64,000 nucleotides of DNA from Ligula intestinalis (GCA_036362985.1 JAYGXS010000008.1:9057401-9121400); one strand, 5' to 3'; positions 43,120-54,667 are shown, numbered from the stretch's first letter. Notes: generated from the letters alone by a model not told the origin. Numbers and translations: made by a program.

Positions 43120-44003
43120 CTATGGGTGTTGGAAGACTTTTTCTCCAGTTTTTGTCATATTGGCCTCTGTGAGACTCGATGTAGATGGTTCCCCAGGATG
43201 GGCCTCATTTATGTTGATATGTGTATTCGGGAAGCCAAGCCCTTCGTTGTTGCATGTCATTTCGGTGTTGGACATGGTCTCTAAGTAGGCCTCAGAATCC
43301 GTGTCTGCGATCTGGGAGCCTTGGCTGGCAGTGGGCCTCGAGCTCGGACTGGCTGGAGTCAATATTTCGCCAGTATTGACTTTGCTGCTGTCGCTTGGGG
43401 TGCTCGCGAAGTCAGGCACGGCAGCTTTAGGCACCTTCACACTAGGTGTTGGCACAGCCTTGCAATTTTTTATGAGAGCCTTAGGTTTCGGTGGTGGCCC
43501 AGGCGTCCCTTTGTTGTGCACAGCGGGGGTGTTCGAATTAGCCTCCACTGTGGCTGCATGGTCAACTATGGGGCCTGTACTTTAGGTATAGGTACACTCG
43601 TAGGTTTCTGAGGTGTTCTACACGGAAGCTCGGCAGCTGTGAGGTTTTCTGTTGACACGAGGGTCTGCTGGATAAAATCTTGCATGCCTTTCATTTCTTC
43701 CTCGAGTTTTTCCTTTGAAACGAGGGTCTGCAACATAAAATCCTGCATATTTTTTACTACGTCGACAAGTTTACCACACTTTGAGGCTAGCACATCATAT
43801 CCGTCGCAATAGTCTACTACTTGCATCGGTCGCACCCAATTGGTAAGACTCTTGGATCTTGTTACACACCGTGCGTCAGTGGCGTAATGGTTAGAGACGT
43901 GGCCTCGTGAAGGAGCGGTTTTGAGTTCGAGCCCACCTCGCGCCAAATTTCGCATTTGGCTTCTGGTCTGCATAACTGCGTACAACAATTGTATTTTCAA
44001 CAC
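43120..44003 (-). pseudogene. CR1-like LINE ORF1 region, broken
   Basis: Two minus-strand frames (43,566-44,003 and 43,120-43,548) join across a frameshift near 43,555. The first has a repeated coiled-coil-like motif, KNMQDFMLQTLVSKEKLEEE and KGMQDFIQQTLVSTENL. The second is Pro/Ser/Thr-rich (TPGPPPKPKALIK). CR1 ORF1 proteins are RNA-binding chaperones with coiled coils; position upstream of ORF2 supports this. No zinc knuckle or PHD finger is visible. Confidence 0.6.
43873..43943 (+). ncRNA. tRNA-like A/B-box unit
   Basis: GTCAGTGGCGTAATGGTTAGAG is A-box-like and GAGTTCGAGCCCACC is B-box-like, 50 bases apart. The first and last bases do not pair as a tRNA acceptor. Probably a tRNA-derived SINE head or a chance promoter within the LINE 5' region, not a tRNA gene. 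Confidence 0.4.
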
Positions 44004-44004
44004 A

Positions 44005-45235
44005 AAAGGTAAAAATATGGAGATGTTGTCTTATATACGAGATAGAAAGCCTAAGGCTTCGGTTTGCTGATACAAGAATCCTTTAGGAGTCGAATCTTTT
44101 TACTTAAGACGATTGTGTTTAGAATTTAAGCAGCAGAGCTTTGACTGACTACTAGGAAATTGTCTTAACTTGTAAACTTAGTTCAGGGTTGATAAAAACA
44201 GGCGTAGCAACCGAGCTAGTTTAGTTTCTAAGTATGCAGTAGGTAATTCCAATACTGGTATCACAAAAAAATTTGATATAATATAATGGAGCGACTGAGC
44301 CTTTGTCGCTTTCTATCCTGCTCCTTAGTGTGTACTAGTTTCTGAGAGTTTCCCAGCACCAGCGTTGTAGGAGTTTGGCTTTTCCGATTTCGTTTAGGAA
44401 GAGTTTTGACGATAGTCTGCTTTGATAGTTACAAAGTAACCGTGTGAGCAGGTGGATCTAGACCCAGATGGCGATTTAGGAGAGGAATACTGTGGTGCGG
44501 TTTGTTCAGTGAACAAATTTTGTTAGTATACTGCTTTGTACGCAAATCCAGTGTGTTGTTCTTGACACGCTATCTTTTGATAGCTGAAAACAAGTATTCT
44601 TCTCTTGACTCGCCACGGCTTAAAAATTTAAAACCGCCCGCGGGCAAGAATTTTTGCTACATAATGTAGATTTAATAAACTCTGCTTTCACCTTCACCGT
44701 CACGATAAAATATGGGCAGTTTTGGTTACGTCCGAAATACTTGATGCAGTAAAACAAAATGCGGCCAAAACTTTTTTATTGCTGCATTCTGTGGCAAAAA
44801 GCTTCATCGTTTTGCAAAAAAGGTAATTTTTAAAACTGAAATAGTTCTTTGTGTCTGAAAATAAGCAGAATTCCTTAAAAATTGGCTACACTTGCATTTG
44901 AGCGATGTACATTTATCAGGAGCAGTGCTGCCCCGGGTTATACTGCTCCACCCTTGCACTTCTACAGACATGCTGTCAAACATAAATCAGCACATGCATC
45001 GGCGAATAAACAGTCTCGCGTTAGCAGAAATTGTGTTGCCATGGTGTGGGAGGGGGGGGGGGGTGAAGTCTGACAAACTGATTGTTTTGTTCAGTTACCT
45101 GCCAATGTAACATGACGAAAACACCGTACGGGGTGTAGGGGACACACAGAACATCGGATACCCTCATCGTGTTTAACCCACCGGTCGAGGTGCTTACTAG
45201 GGTGTGGCCACTAGGCGCAGAGCCTAGTTTTGAGG
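44005..45235. other. no recognised feature
   Basis: May include the 5' untranslated region of the CR1-like LINE near its left edge. A poly-G run sits at about 45,050-45,063. No supportable gene. Confidence 0.4.
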
Positions 45236-45239
45236 AACG

Positions 45240-45525
45240 ATCGCGGGGGGTTAAGTGTACACAGAGGAGCGAAGAAAAGATGGAAGAAATTTGCTTTGGG
45301 AGCACACGAACAGCCAGGAGGGCCAGCAAGGTCCAAGTGCCGGTTTGACGGCAGTCAGGCCTGTGGGCAGAGAGAGGAAGAGAGCAATGCACACGCGCAG
45401 GGTTTCTATTCGAACGCAGGTTTGCGGCAACTGTGATTGGCTGTTCCCAGACGTTGAGAACCGCAGTCGTGATATTCTAGGGAGTTCATTTTGATGCGAG
45501 CTAGTCACTAAGAACTACAGTTGAG
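45240..45525 (-). repeat. LTR, minus sense, partial
   Basis: TGTGATTGGCTGTTCCCAGA, TGCGAGCTAGTCACTAAGAA and GGCAGTCAGGCCTGTGGGCA follow the arrangement of the copies at 25,888 and 47,411. The signal region is represented by GTGTACACAGAGGAGC. Left end lost. Confidence 0.5.
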
Positions 45526-45949
45526 AGTTGCGTGACAGGTAAGGGTCGGCACAGGAGCATTTACCACCTCTACAAGACAAATGGAGTGACCCAATGCTAC
45601 CGGTGTGGCCTCTCCTACCTAGCACACTCGGTTGTTCGAGCATCGATTTCAAAGAAGTCTACCATATGGACCAACAGGTTGGTGCAGTGATAGTGACTGG
45701 CCACAGGGAGTAGCGTTAAAATGATAGCAGACGTAGTAAGCGCCCCCCGCACTCTTCACCTTCACCATGGATCGAGAAGACCAGATTAGATCTGGCGTTG
45801 GCCGCTTTCTCCAATGCAGGCCAGAAAATACCGCCTCACTTATTGGTAAGTGAGAGTAGAATTTGCGCGCGTACTACCGTGCTAACTACCCTCACTCACC
45901 CTCAGTAGGTGTCAAGATAGGCTCAAGGAGCCCGAGACGGATACGGCTC

Positions 45950-45950
<1 letters not shown>

Positions 45951-45997
<47 letters not shown>

Positions 45998-46010
45998 ATA
46001 CTACTATTAC
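45951..46010 (+). repeat. (CTA)n microsatellite
   Basis: About 17 uninterrupted ACT/CTA units followed by a few degenerate ones. Confidence 0.95.
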
Positions 46011-46014
46011 TAAC

Positions 46015-46675
46015 TAGCAATGGAGCTGCGTGTTGGTAATAATAGTGCTGTTTCTGACGCTAATATTAGTCACAGGTGACATGGATTAAAAATAGCGCTA
46101 GGGCTCATATCCCCTTAATCTCAACAAGGAGTGTGAATCTGGGCTTAAGCTATTCCGAGTAAGTACGTGTTTGGGGCCCTGAGTACAGCAGAGCTTGCTT
46201 AAGTTTCCACCATCTTAACTCTATCCATCAAAACCTGTGTTATATTCCACTAAGTTTGGGCGAGGATGCTGCTGTCGAAGGTAATATGCCACTGCTAAGA
46301 GTGCTAATCCTAGTAATTATACCTACAGAGAGCAGCGGATAGTAAATTCTACTAATATATTCCTATAACTGTGTTAAAATCTGATATGCATCCTATTTTT
46401 GCAATAAGTACAAGAGATGGGAAGATGAGCTTACCAACTTCCACAGCTTCAGTTGGGCTGATTTCCAAGACACCCGGGCGAGCGGTTACGTCCGGAAGGT
46501 AAGACTGCCAGATAGCAATGTCCCTTGCAGGCGGTCCTGTTGAGCTCCTTTACGCATGAACTTCAACAACCTGTTGTCAATCAGGGCTCTTGTTAAGACT
46601 AAGCCTCAGCCTCGTGGTGTTTGTCAGAGGTTCATTTGAAGAAGGATACCACTTTCAACGATAAAACACCTCCAA
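46015..46675. other. no recognised feature
   Basis: No open frame of note and no element ends seen. Confidence 0.4.
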
Positions 46676-46677
46676 TA

Positions 46678-46825
46678 ATAGAGTGATAAACTCAGTGTCC
46701 GAAGGTCGTGTGTTCGAGTCTCGGGTGATCCATTTCTGGGATGGGGGAGTTACTGACTGATGAAGGCTAATAAGCCAGGAGTGGCCGTTCCGGTCTCTCC
46801 TCTCTTTGCCGGTTTCACCTTATCA
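46678..46825 (+). repeat. tRNA-derived SINE S, diverged
   Basis: TAATAGAGTGATAAACTCAG replaces the usual A-box region. The B box GTCGTGTGTTCGAGTCTCGG is clear, then ACTGACTGATGAAGGCTAAT, AAGCCAGGAGTGGCC and CTTTGCCGGT. Confidence 0.6.
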
Positions 46826-47410
46826 AGACAGATATACATGGTAGAGTACTGACCGATCTGGTTAAGGAAGTTTTTATCTCCCTACACACTGTACAAAGGT
46901 CATGCATCGACCGGCATATTGAGTTAGATGCCACTAAAAATATCCCAGGTAGAAATTGGAGAGACGCGAGCCAGTCCGAACGGTATGCGCCACACGACAA
47001 TGGCCTGTCAACTAACACCTACACCACACTCCACACACACAGATCAATGACAATGTGGACCGGATTCTCCGGGCAGCTGGTAGCCTTCCAGGGGCTGAGC
47101 AAGTGTCCTAACATTCCGGGAAAATTACAACTAGAAAACTAAGGCGCTTCTTGATGACGGAGCCTTTTGGAGACTGGCCCCGAATTCAGAAAGCGATCGG
47201 TTTAATACACTTTCTAGAGAATCCTTGCACAACAGTGCAGTAGCATGGAATTTAAAGTGCGCAAAACGAAACCAACCGACACGGCTCTGTTCCGAGCATA
47301 TGATCTGTCAAGGATCCACAGACCAAGTGTCCAACTGTGGCCAATCAGTGCCTTAAAAAGACAGCCCTACATATAGCCTGACAAAATGTGTGCACTCAAA
47401 ACTGTGTTTC

Positions 47411-47778
47411 TATCGAGGGGTGTTAGGGCTAAGAAGGTTTAAGCCTTACGGCTGCGATCATCCAGGCCTGGTTCCTTAGAAGATGGGAGAGAGAAGTCTC
47501 GAGAAGGCCAGAGTAGAAGGAAGATTATATTCTGCACAGAATAAATGGGAGGATGAACAGTAAGTAATTGACTACCAGACGACTGCACAACCGCAAGGCA
47601 GTGGACGGCGTCTGAAGTCTGGTCTGCTCGGCAGTCGTCAAATGAGGTCCTGTGGTGGTCGGTCTGTGATTGGCTGTTACACAGACCGGAAACAGCGAGT
47701 CTTCCGGGAGTACATTTTGACTTGAGCTAGTTACGACAGGCGTTCACAAGTGCACTTCGTGCTTAGCTAGTCACTAAA
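47411..47778 (-). repeat. solo LTR (minus)
   Basis: Plus-strand start TATCGAGGGGTGTTAGGGCT, then AGGCCTGGTTCCTTAGAAGA, TATTCTGCACAGAATAAA, GACGGCGTCTGAAGTCTGG, GTGATTGGCTGTTACACAGA. The right end GTCACTAAA corresponds to the family's 5' terminus. Flanks TTTC and CTTC match at three of four bases. This is the reference that shows the split LTR at 25,888 and 31,651 to be one unit. Confidence 0.75.
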
Positions 47779-48517
47779 CTTCCTCCAAGACAATTTAACT
47801 ACTTCACTCCGATCAGTTTTTGTAGTTCTTCATAAATGTACGGAGCGGCGATTTTATTCTAACGAAATCACGGTCCATTTCGACAAAGTTTGGTCATTTA
47901 TAGCACTCCCAGTGAATTTGGCGCAGAAAGGCTTGCGCATGAAACTTTCAAAAATATTATATGACGAAAATAAGAGCTCGTTCAAAATTAAATGCCTCAT
48001 AAAATTGTTTACTTTTATGGTTTCAAAAATATTGAACGTTTGTTGGAGAAACGTATGAGAAGATCAAAAGAATTTTAATGGGCTCCTCGGGCTGAACTTT
48101 AGTGGCAGAACTAGGAAATAAACATACGGCTTGCATTCAGCATAAGTCCGTATTTTGGCGCCGTTACGCCGAAGGGGTATTTATTATCGTCAGAAAAATA
48201 TGCCACGGAAGCGCCCTAACCTGCTCAGTTAGACTATTTAAAGAGAATACAAACGGAGCAGCAACTGCCTTTCCGTAATGTACCCGGAAACTGAGTCAAT
48301 GGTTTACAAAAGGCCAAATTCTCAGTTTTTCACAGGAACCATCCAGCTGCTCACAAACATAGTTCCTTGAGAACTGTCTTCAAACAGATGCAGATTGACT
48401 ACAGAAATCAGGAGAAAAACTCATGTGAGGCCCCGTACCCGTGCGGCCAAGTTTTTGCTGACTGGCCATCGAAGAACATTTCTAAGCCGATGCCTTCGCG
48501 TTCAACCCCGGTAGACC

Positions 48518-48976
48518 TACCGCGAGGATGTTAACTTAGTTTAAACCCTGGCCAGTGTGATTTTCAGGTCCGGTTCTTTAGGAGAAGGCGAAGGCAATGG
48601 AAGGCCAGAGTGGTAGGAACAGTTTATTCTGTACAGAAGGAAGGGAGAATAGATGGGAGGAAATCGACTTTTGGAAGAATGTAGGTCTGCACCCGTGCGA
48701 GGCAGAATCCGAAGTCTGGAGTCTGGCGGCAGTCATCCCAGCGGCCACCGAAAGCGGTCTTTGTTTAACTCAGCTTTGAAGGTTATTGGCCAGAACAGAC
48801 TGCAGTGCGCATGCACGCCCAGTCGCACGATTCTAAATGTTGAGCATGAGTGCGCGTAGGCCGCCATGGGGGATCGAACGTTGATGCACGGGTCTATGGT
48901 CATGGCGGGCGAGCGACGGATTGCCATCACGTGACCTCGTGTATGGCTTGACGCACTAGTAAATAGTAAGGCTACA
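48518..48976 (-). repeat. solo LTR (minus)
   Basis: Starts near TACCGCGAGGATG, then TTTAAACCCTGG, CAGGTCCGGTTCTTTAGGAG, AACAGTTTATTCTGTACAGA, GGCGGCAGTCATCCCAGCGG and ATCACGTGACCTCGTGTATG. It ends AAGGCTACA. No matching target duplication is readable (GACC and GCTA). It is the undisrupted comparator for the LTR at 8,660. Confidence 0.65.
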
Positions 48977-49168
48977 GCTAAAAAGACCTGAGCAGATTTA
49001 CTGATTCGGGCTTTTATTTTGTCCCCGGTAGACGTAGACAAGGTTTTACGGCTACGAGGTGCTTTTAATGGATACTTACCGTGGCTTCTGTGCACTCCTC
49101 AGCTGGTATTAGTTAGCCATGACTAGAGTGTCTATGACCAACCCCCCCCATCCCTGACCGTTACAAAT

Positions 49169-49186
49169 TGGTAATCCTAACGTGAT
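49169..49186 (+). other. possible tRNA-Trp primer binding site
   Basis: TGGTAATCCTAACGTGAT agrees with the complement of the tRNA-Trp 3' end (from memory, TGGTGACCCCGACGTGAT) at 14 of 18 positions. All four differences are transitions of the decay type. GTTACA stands just before it, as an LTR end would. I could not trace an LTR upstream. Confidence 0.35.
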
Positions 49187-49889
49187 CTGAATAAGCGACT
49201 GCCAGGAGCGGATGGGGCCTGATATTTACGGCACCCTCTGCTCGACTGCATTCCTTTGTTTTACCCGTGTCATTCAAGAAATCATTAGGGGTGATTTATA
49301 CGGCCTTCAAAACAGGCCGCAGGAATAGAAACGTCCCGTCCAAGTACTAGTGGGTGGCCTTGTGCCTAACTCTAGGAAGGATAAATATGTGGGAGTCCGT
49401 GCGCCCATCGCCACCGCGCCGACTCATTCTGCTTTCACCCTTTCAAGGCTTGCACCCACGCGTACTCATCTACTCCGCACGCGTACTATCGTCCTTTCCC
49501 ACGCTCTCGGTCGACTCGCTGCTCGGTACGCGCTCGAAGCCAATCGAAACACCCCGTGCCTCATTTGCTTGGCTGCAGCCGGCAGCTCAGACATTCCGCA
49601 GTCAAGGCGTCACAGCAACGGACACACACACTCACTTGCCTGGCTTGAAGACGCGGTGGTTGCCATCGTTTGGCAGCGCTTGCTGTTCAGCTCTTCTCGC
49701 ACAGGCAAAGCTTTTCATACTAATTCTGTCCTACCTGGCTTCTTGTTTGGGGAACCTTCTCTTGTCCACACTGCTACTGTAGTGTTCGTTGCCCGCACGA
49801 TGCCTGCCCTTCCGGTCATGACCTCAATCTGTCTAGACATCAAGGTCGTTGCGGTCGCCAGACTTACTAGCGCACAGAACATGGACCAC

Positions 49890-50150
49890 CCACACGCTGT
49901 CCACACACACGGTGTCCAACCAATCACAGGCCGACCTAGCCAATGAAGGCTCTCTCATTCTGCCTACTGGCCTGACTGCTCTCAAACTCGCACTTGGGAC
50001 CCGGTCAATCTTCTGAATGGTCGTGTTCTCCCGAGTCAGAATTCCTCCATCTATTCTCCGTCCAGTGTACACAATAAACTCTTCCTACTACTTTGGCCTG
50101 TACCGACTTCTTCTCAACTAAGTAACCATGGTCTGAGATCCCCGTCCCAA
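49890..50150 (+). repeat. LTR, sense strand, 3' part
   Basis: CCAATCACAGGCCGACCTAG, CCAATGAAGGCTCTC, TCTATTCTCCGTCCAGTGTA, CACAATAAACTCTTCCTACT and AACCATGGTCTGAGATC match subfamily A. The end block is missing. Confidence 0.55.
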
Positions 50151-50541
50151 TATATTCTTTACATGACGCAGATCATCCATCGGTCCTAAGCGGTACTGAA
50201 CAATTGCACTTTTTGACAAATAATAGTCTTATAGCAGGGACATTTCTCTCGCAGTCTAATCGTATCCTGATTCGGGTAGCACACCCTGTATGGTTGACGC
50301 AAAAAGACCAGCTTTTGATTTGGGGAACCTTCTTGTCGACACCACCATCTATGGCAAATATTCTTTTATCCTGATTCTAATACTAGCTCTTACGTAAACC
50401 GAAACCGCAGCCTTCATTTTAACCCTACATCTACAGTTAACTCTAGCCAAAATCCTATTCCTGAACATAACCCTGACTCTAGCTCTAGTACGAAGCTTAA
50501 CCCTAACCTCAAACCCAACGTTACTTTCTCCGGAATTTGGC

Positions 50542-50956
50542 TGGTGGTGACTCACTCCGCGTATACGATCTCACGCGAAGGCTCACCGCTGCCAACGAGT
50601 GTGCATGCAGCGGCCGCCTACGCTCTTCTCGAAGTCAAGCCACTACTGAAAGTCTTGGCATTAGCCCCCATGAGGACTCGAGCAAACCAGGGTGCACCAT
50701 TTTCGGATTGGCTGCAGGAACAAAGCATACGCTAGGCTTCCTGCAATTCCCTAAACTCTCGTCACTTCAGGAGCATCGCTGTGGCCGGTGGTTGCTCGCT
50801 CGTCTGACAGTCAAATTGTTCCTGCCTATTCTCCACTTCCTTCTGTACACAATAAAATGTTCCTACCACTCTTGCCTCCAACGCCTTCTTTTCCCCTTAG
50901 GAACGACGCCCGTAGATCGCAGTTGTTAGGGTTTAACTTTAAAACTCCCAGCGCTA
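50542..50956 (+). repeat. solo LTR, sense strand
   Basis: Aligns with 18,134-18,535 over its length: GACTCACTCCGCGTATACGA, GGCTCACCGCTGCCAACGAG, CTCGTCTGACAGTCAAATTG, TTCTGTACACAATAAAATG, GTTAGGGTTTAACTT. It ends near CTCCCAGCGCTA. The target duplication is not evident. Confidence 0.65.
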
Positions 50957-50959
50957 GAC

Positions 50960-51437
50960 TCAAAGCCACCTGTATTCCTCATGGTTTCCGTTCCCAAAGT
51001 ACCATTTGTGGGCCATATCAGTAATCTTTATTAAGTCGTCAATGGATAGCGAAACGTTATTGCCAAGACCCTGTGTCGAATCTATTTGGATATCACTAGG
51101 ATAATTTAACCACTGTTAAGTTACTATGTTATTGGTGTTAAGTTTAGGGGTTAGTGTTAGTTTTAGGGCATGACACTTACTATTTTGGCGAGCTTTAAAG
51201 GTTGCTAAGTCACCCCATTTTCAAATTGCACGCTGCTTCTTGAACTGAATTTGAATATTTAAACAAACCTCTTTGCATTCGCTATATCTCCTGTTTTAAA
51301 CTTAGCTACTAGTCCCATCCATACAACCCCCCCCCTACATTCCTGTATCACAGGCAGCCTCTCTTGTTGGTTTGCAAAGTGCTTACAACGATTTCTACCA
51401 GGGTGTTTAATTTTCTGTATAGCCTTCTAAGACAACA
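50960..51437. other. no recognised feature
   Basis: A GCGAAACGTTATTGCC block near 51,045 is loosely like one at 58,500 inside the TRIM-like element. Otherwise nothing seen. Confidence 0.35.
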
Positions 51438-51441
51438 ACTC

Positions 51442-51898
51442 TGATTCAATACGATGTGGTCCAGCCATATAATAGACGAGAGAACGTATCCCTACATGCA
51501 TAGGCTTGTGGAATAGGATAAGGCGTGAAAGGCTATAGTGTCAGGGAGAGTTTACTAAGGTAGGAATAAGCGTAGTATGTAAGTAATAGGAGAAGTGACT
51601 TCCAGACGAGTGCAGCCCAGCCATGAATGAGCCGGAGTCCAGAGAGTCTGCAACCGAACAGTTAGTCGTCGGCTCTGGAAGTGAATGAGCGTAAACAAAT
51701 CGTCCGCATCTCGGGCACTGGTCTAACCTTGAGAAGTGGTTGGCTAGTGAGACTAGACCGTCTTGAGAAAGCCAGACAGGAGTGACCTTGAACGGAGGCC
51801 TTGACTATGGCGTCTTGCGGACGCGTGGTGGTCACGCCAGACATGACCTAATCACGCGGCGTCCGAAGAAAGCATGACTAAGAAAGGGGGTCGCTACA
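51442..51898 (-). repeat. solo LTR, subfamily B (minus), perfect target duplication
   Basis: ACTC flanks it at 51,438-51,441 and 51,899-51,902. 457 bp, the same length as and very similar to 21,492-21,948; the left terminus is slightly altered (TGATTCAATACGATG). It is the second intact member of a young-looking subfamily. Confidence 0.85.
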
Positions 51899-52099
51899 AC
51901 TCCACCCTGCTGGCCAGTTCGATACCAACTGGAGCAGCACGTTAGTGAACATTTGCTTTCACCAGCTCAACTCCAAAACTTTATCGTTTGCGCCAAGGCG
52001 ACGCACTTCCTTTGATCTCTGTCTGGCGGGGAATGCCGGCCGACACCGGCTCTGCGTGGCCCGCCACTAACGTTTCCAGACGTGCGTGCATGCATGATA

Positions 52100-52527
52100 G
52101 CCAGACCGGCTGTCCTGTGTGGGCAATCACAGCCACACATGGCTCACGTGACGTACTACACAGCCTACCGCGACATGCATTCTTGGAATGGCTAAGCTAA
52201 ACATGCGAAACCGGCAGACCACCCATAGGGTCCATTCCTCCTCCTCCTCCTCCTCCTCCTCCTCCTCCTCCTCCTCCTCCTCCTCCTCCCTCTTCCTCTC
52301 TTAGTCGATGGAGTACCGTGACTTGCACGTGAGGTGGTTGAGAGTTCGGCAAAAATTCCTATGAGTGAAAAGTACTTTTGGCAAGCAGTTGTTTTGTTTA
52401 TGCACTGCGATCATTCCTCATCAGATCTTTATACTGACAGTGCAAATAAATTAGTCAATTATGTGCAGCGCCTATATGGGTCTGAGGGTTAGAAGGGGGT
52501 GGGTGAAACGGCTAGTGCTTAGTCATC
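52100..52527 (+). repeat. repeat J, copy 1, left part, with (TCC)n
   Basis: Matches 55,415-55,820: TCACGTGACG, ACATGCAT.CTTGGAAT, GACCACCCATAGGGTCCATT, a (TCC)n tract (52,236-52,290), CGATGGAGTACCGTGACTTG, AAATTAGTCAATTATGTG and GTGCTTAGTCAT. It is interrupted by an LTR at 52,528, resumes at 54,590, is interrupted again by repeat D at 54,668, and resumes at about 54,894-54,945 (ATGGTAGGCTGTG). Confidence 0.7.
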
Positions 52528-52590
52528 TGTAGGACATAGAGAACGCCGGGGTCAACAATGCAGGATACGAAGTAGTCCCGCCGGATAATA

Positions 52591-54129
52591 CAGGGTGCCC
52601 CACAAAAAACCCCTAAGTTTGTGATTGTTACGGCGGCCGGACCACCCATGCCGCCACGATCGATGGCGGAGAAAACAGAACACCTGGGCCACATCCGAAG
52701 TGAAGCCGCCCCCGTTTGTTCGCACCCGCATTCATGTCGCCCACGCCATGTTCCGCTCAGTGGTGAGGAGCACCCACACAACGTGGGTGGTGGTCGCAGA
52801 GGAGAAGGTTCTAAAATGCCCACCTGTGCACCATATGCCAGGAATATTCTGGAAAGACGTGTAGACCCATGCCACAGCTAAGCAATTTCCAGCGCGAGGT
52901 CATCGTCTTATTCCGGAAAGAACCTCCAACATGGGGGTTGCAGACATGTCGGAACATTTTGCCTAAATTTTTTGGTGCCATTACAACTGACCAGTTTAGA
53001 GGTGTCGCGGCTGCATTCAAACAAGGTGGATCACCTGTAGCAGAGGTGCGTAAGCCTGGTAGTGGCATTTCTTGCAGGCACGATTCCCCAACAAGGCGAG
53101 CAGTCTTGGAACTTGCCGTAACTCCACCAGATCATCACAGAAGACATTCAAGTCAACGTGAAATTTGTAAAGAACTGGGATTTTCCAAAGGGTATGTGCA
53201 CAGAACAATTGCAAAATCCAATTTAAAATGTTTTCGACGTATTCAATGCCATGTTTTAACTGAAGCACACCAGCAAGATCGAAAGACAAAGTGTGATGCC
53301 ATGCTTGAGCGCTTCGGTGAAGGAGAAAAATGGAAACAAGTGTGGTTCTCAGATGAATCATCATTCTGCTTGTCTGCACCACTGAATAGGCAAAATTAAC
53401 GCATATATCGTGCAGTGGAAGTCAAAACTGATATTCCTGATGAAGATTTGCTGGTGGAGATAGACAAGCAGCAAAAATCTATAATGTGCTATGGTGCTGT
53501 TTCCTGGCAAGGCAAAACAGACCTCTATTTTATTGAAGGAGATGCTGCTGGGCAGGAAGGTGTTGCACCGAGTCGGAGAACGAAAAAAACTGTAAATCAA
53601 GTTGTTTACAGAGCGGAGATGTGCCCGCAGATTTTACAGATATTGATCAAGTAATGCAGGGAGAACCCTGGACGTGGCAACAAGATGATGCAAAGCTACA
53701 CACTGCCAATGACACTGTCGCCTGGCTCCGAGTTAACACTCCAGATTTCATCACACCCCAGCAATGGCCATCCAAGAGCCCTGACCTGAATTTAATGGAC
53801 TTTTGCATTTGGAGTGTACTCTTACAGGAGGTTCAGAGACGAAGAATAGGAATCACTGATATTGAGTCAATAAAACAAGTGTTGATGGACACATGGAACA
53901 ACATCCCTCTTGATGTCATTCGTCGAGCAGCTCAGAGCTGGATGGATCGCTTACGTCGCTGTTCTGCAGTTAATGGACAGCATTTTGAGCGGTATCTGTA
54001 ACTTGTTATTAAGTAACAGTTTGTTAATTACACAATAAATTTGTTAGTTATAATTGTAATCAATAATTTTTATTTTTATAACAGTATAAACATTATCATA
54101 AATTTAGGGGTTGTTCGTGGGGCACCCTG
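52591..54129 (+). mobile_element. Tc1/mariner (IS630-type) transposon, TA duplication, near-complete
   Basis: 1,539 bp with terminal inverted repeats starting CAGGGTGCCCCAC, about 30 bp with three mismatches. TA lies on both sides (52,589-52,590 and 54,130-54,131). One transposase gene (52,869-54,001) occupies the middle. The element inserted into an LTR, whose sequence resumes exactly at the TA. Confidence 0.9.
52869..54001 (+). pseudogene. Tc1/mariner transposase, DD37D-type, broken
   Basis: N-terminal helix-turn-helix region (about residues 1-120, including CKELGFSKGYVHRTI). Catalytic blocks: VWFSDESSF (first Asp), WTWQQDDAKLHTAND (second Asp), WPSKSPDLNLMDFCIW (third, Asp). Counting from the second to the third acid gives 37 residues between, so DD37D spacing as in maT-like families. 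An in-frame TAA stands at 53,397-53,399 and a frameshift lies between about 53,600 and 53,640. All three acids survive. The enzyme would cut and paste the element at TA; this copy cannot make it. The ATG at 52,869 is the first in frame. Confidence 0.85.
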
Positions 54130-54667
54130 TAGATGAAGAACGTATCCCAAGGGGGATAAAATGGTAGATAAGGTAAGCCGTGGAAGGCCAGAGTGTTATG
54201 AATAATTTAATTGAGCGCTGAAGGGGTTAGAATGTGAGTAATAGGTAAGTGACGGCCAGATGAGTGCAGTCCAGCCATGGGCGAGCCGAGTCCAGAGTCG
54301 CATTCCGGTGGTGAGGTCACCAGGTCCGGATGTCTGCGACCAGCCGTGAAGTCGCCGGCTCCGGCAGCGTCTGAGCGTAAGCATTCAACACACTATGGTC
54401 CTTGGCGAACTGGCCTTGGGAAGTGGTTAGCCAGTTAGGAGAGATAGAGGATGAACACAAGTCCGTGGCCTTAACCTGCCTTTGACACGCTCTGGTGCGC
54501 AATTGTTTAGTGGACACGAGTAACAGACAGGCCAGACATGCACCAGAAGCGTGCGAGCAAATCATGGCTTAGAATACGAGGTGGCTACACATCTCTTTGT
54601 TTCTCCGTCTCTCACATGCCGGAGTCAGTGTGTTGAGGCCGTTGGCCGAGGGGAGGGGTGACGTGCT

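Larger units (their letters stand above)
52528..54589 (-). repeat. solo LTR, subfamily B, carrying a Tc1/mariner element; perfect target duplication
   Basis: Starts TGTAGGACATAG and ends GTGGCTACA on the plus strand. CATC flanks it at 52,524-52,527 and 54,590-54,593. Minus the internal transposon and its TA duplication it is 521 bp, about 60 bp longer than other B copies, because it keeps an extra piece at the left end. The halves rejoin as GGATAA-TA-GATGAAGAACG, matching GGATAATAGAAGATGAACG at 11,965. Confidence 0.85.

Noticed and set aside
43873..43943. Genuine tRNA gene
   Set aside because: A and B boxes are present, but the acceptor ends do not pair and no anticodon arm is clear.
49350..49946. 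198-codon plus-strand frame beginning MGGLVPNSRKD
   Set aside because: It overlaps another long frame and runs into LTR sequence at 49,890. Composition is that of G/C-rich repeat DNA and no domain is visible.
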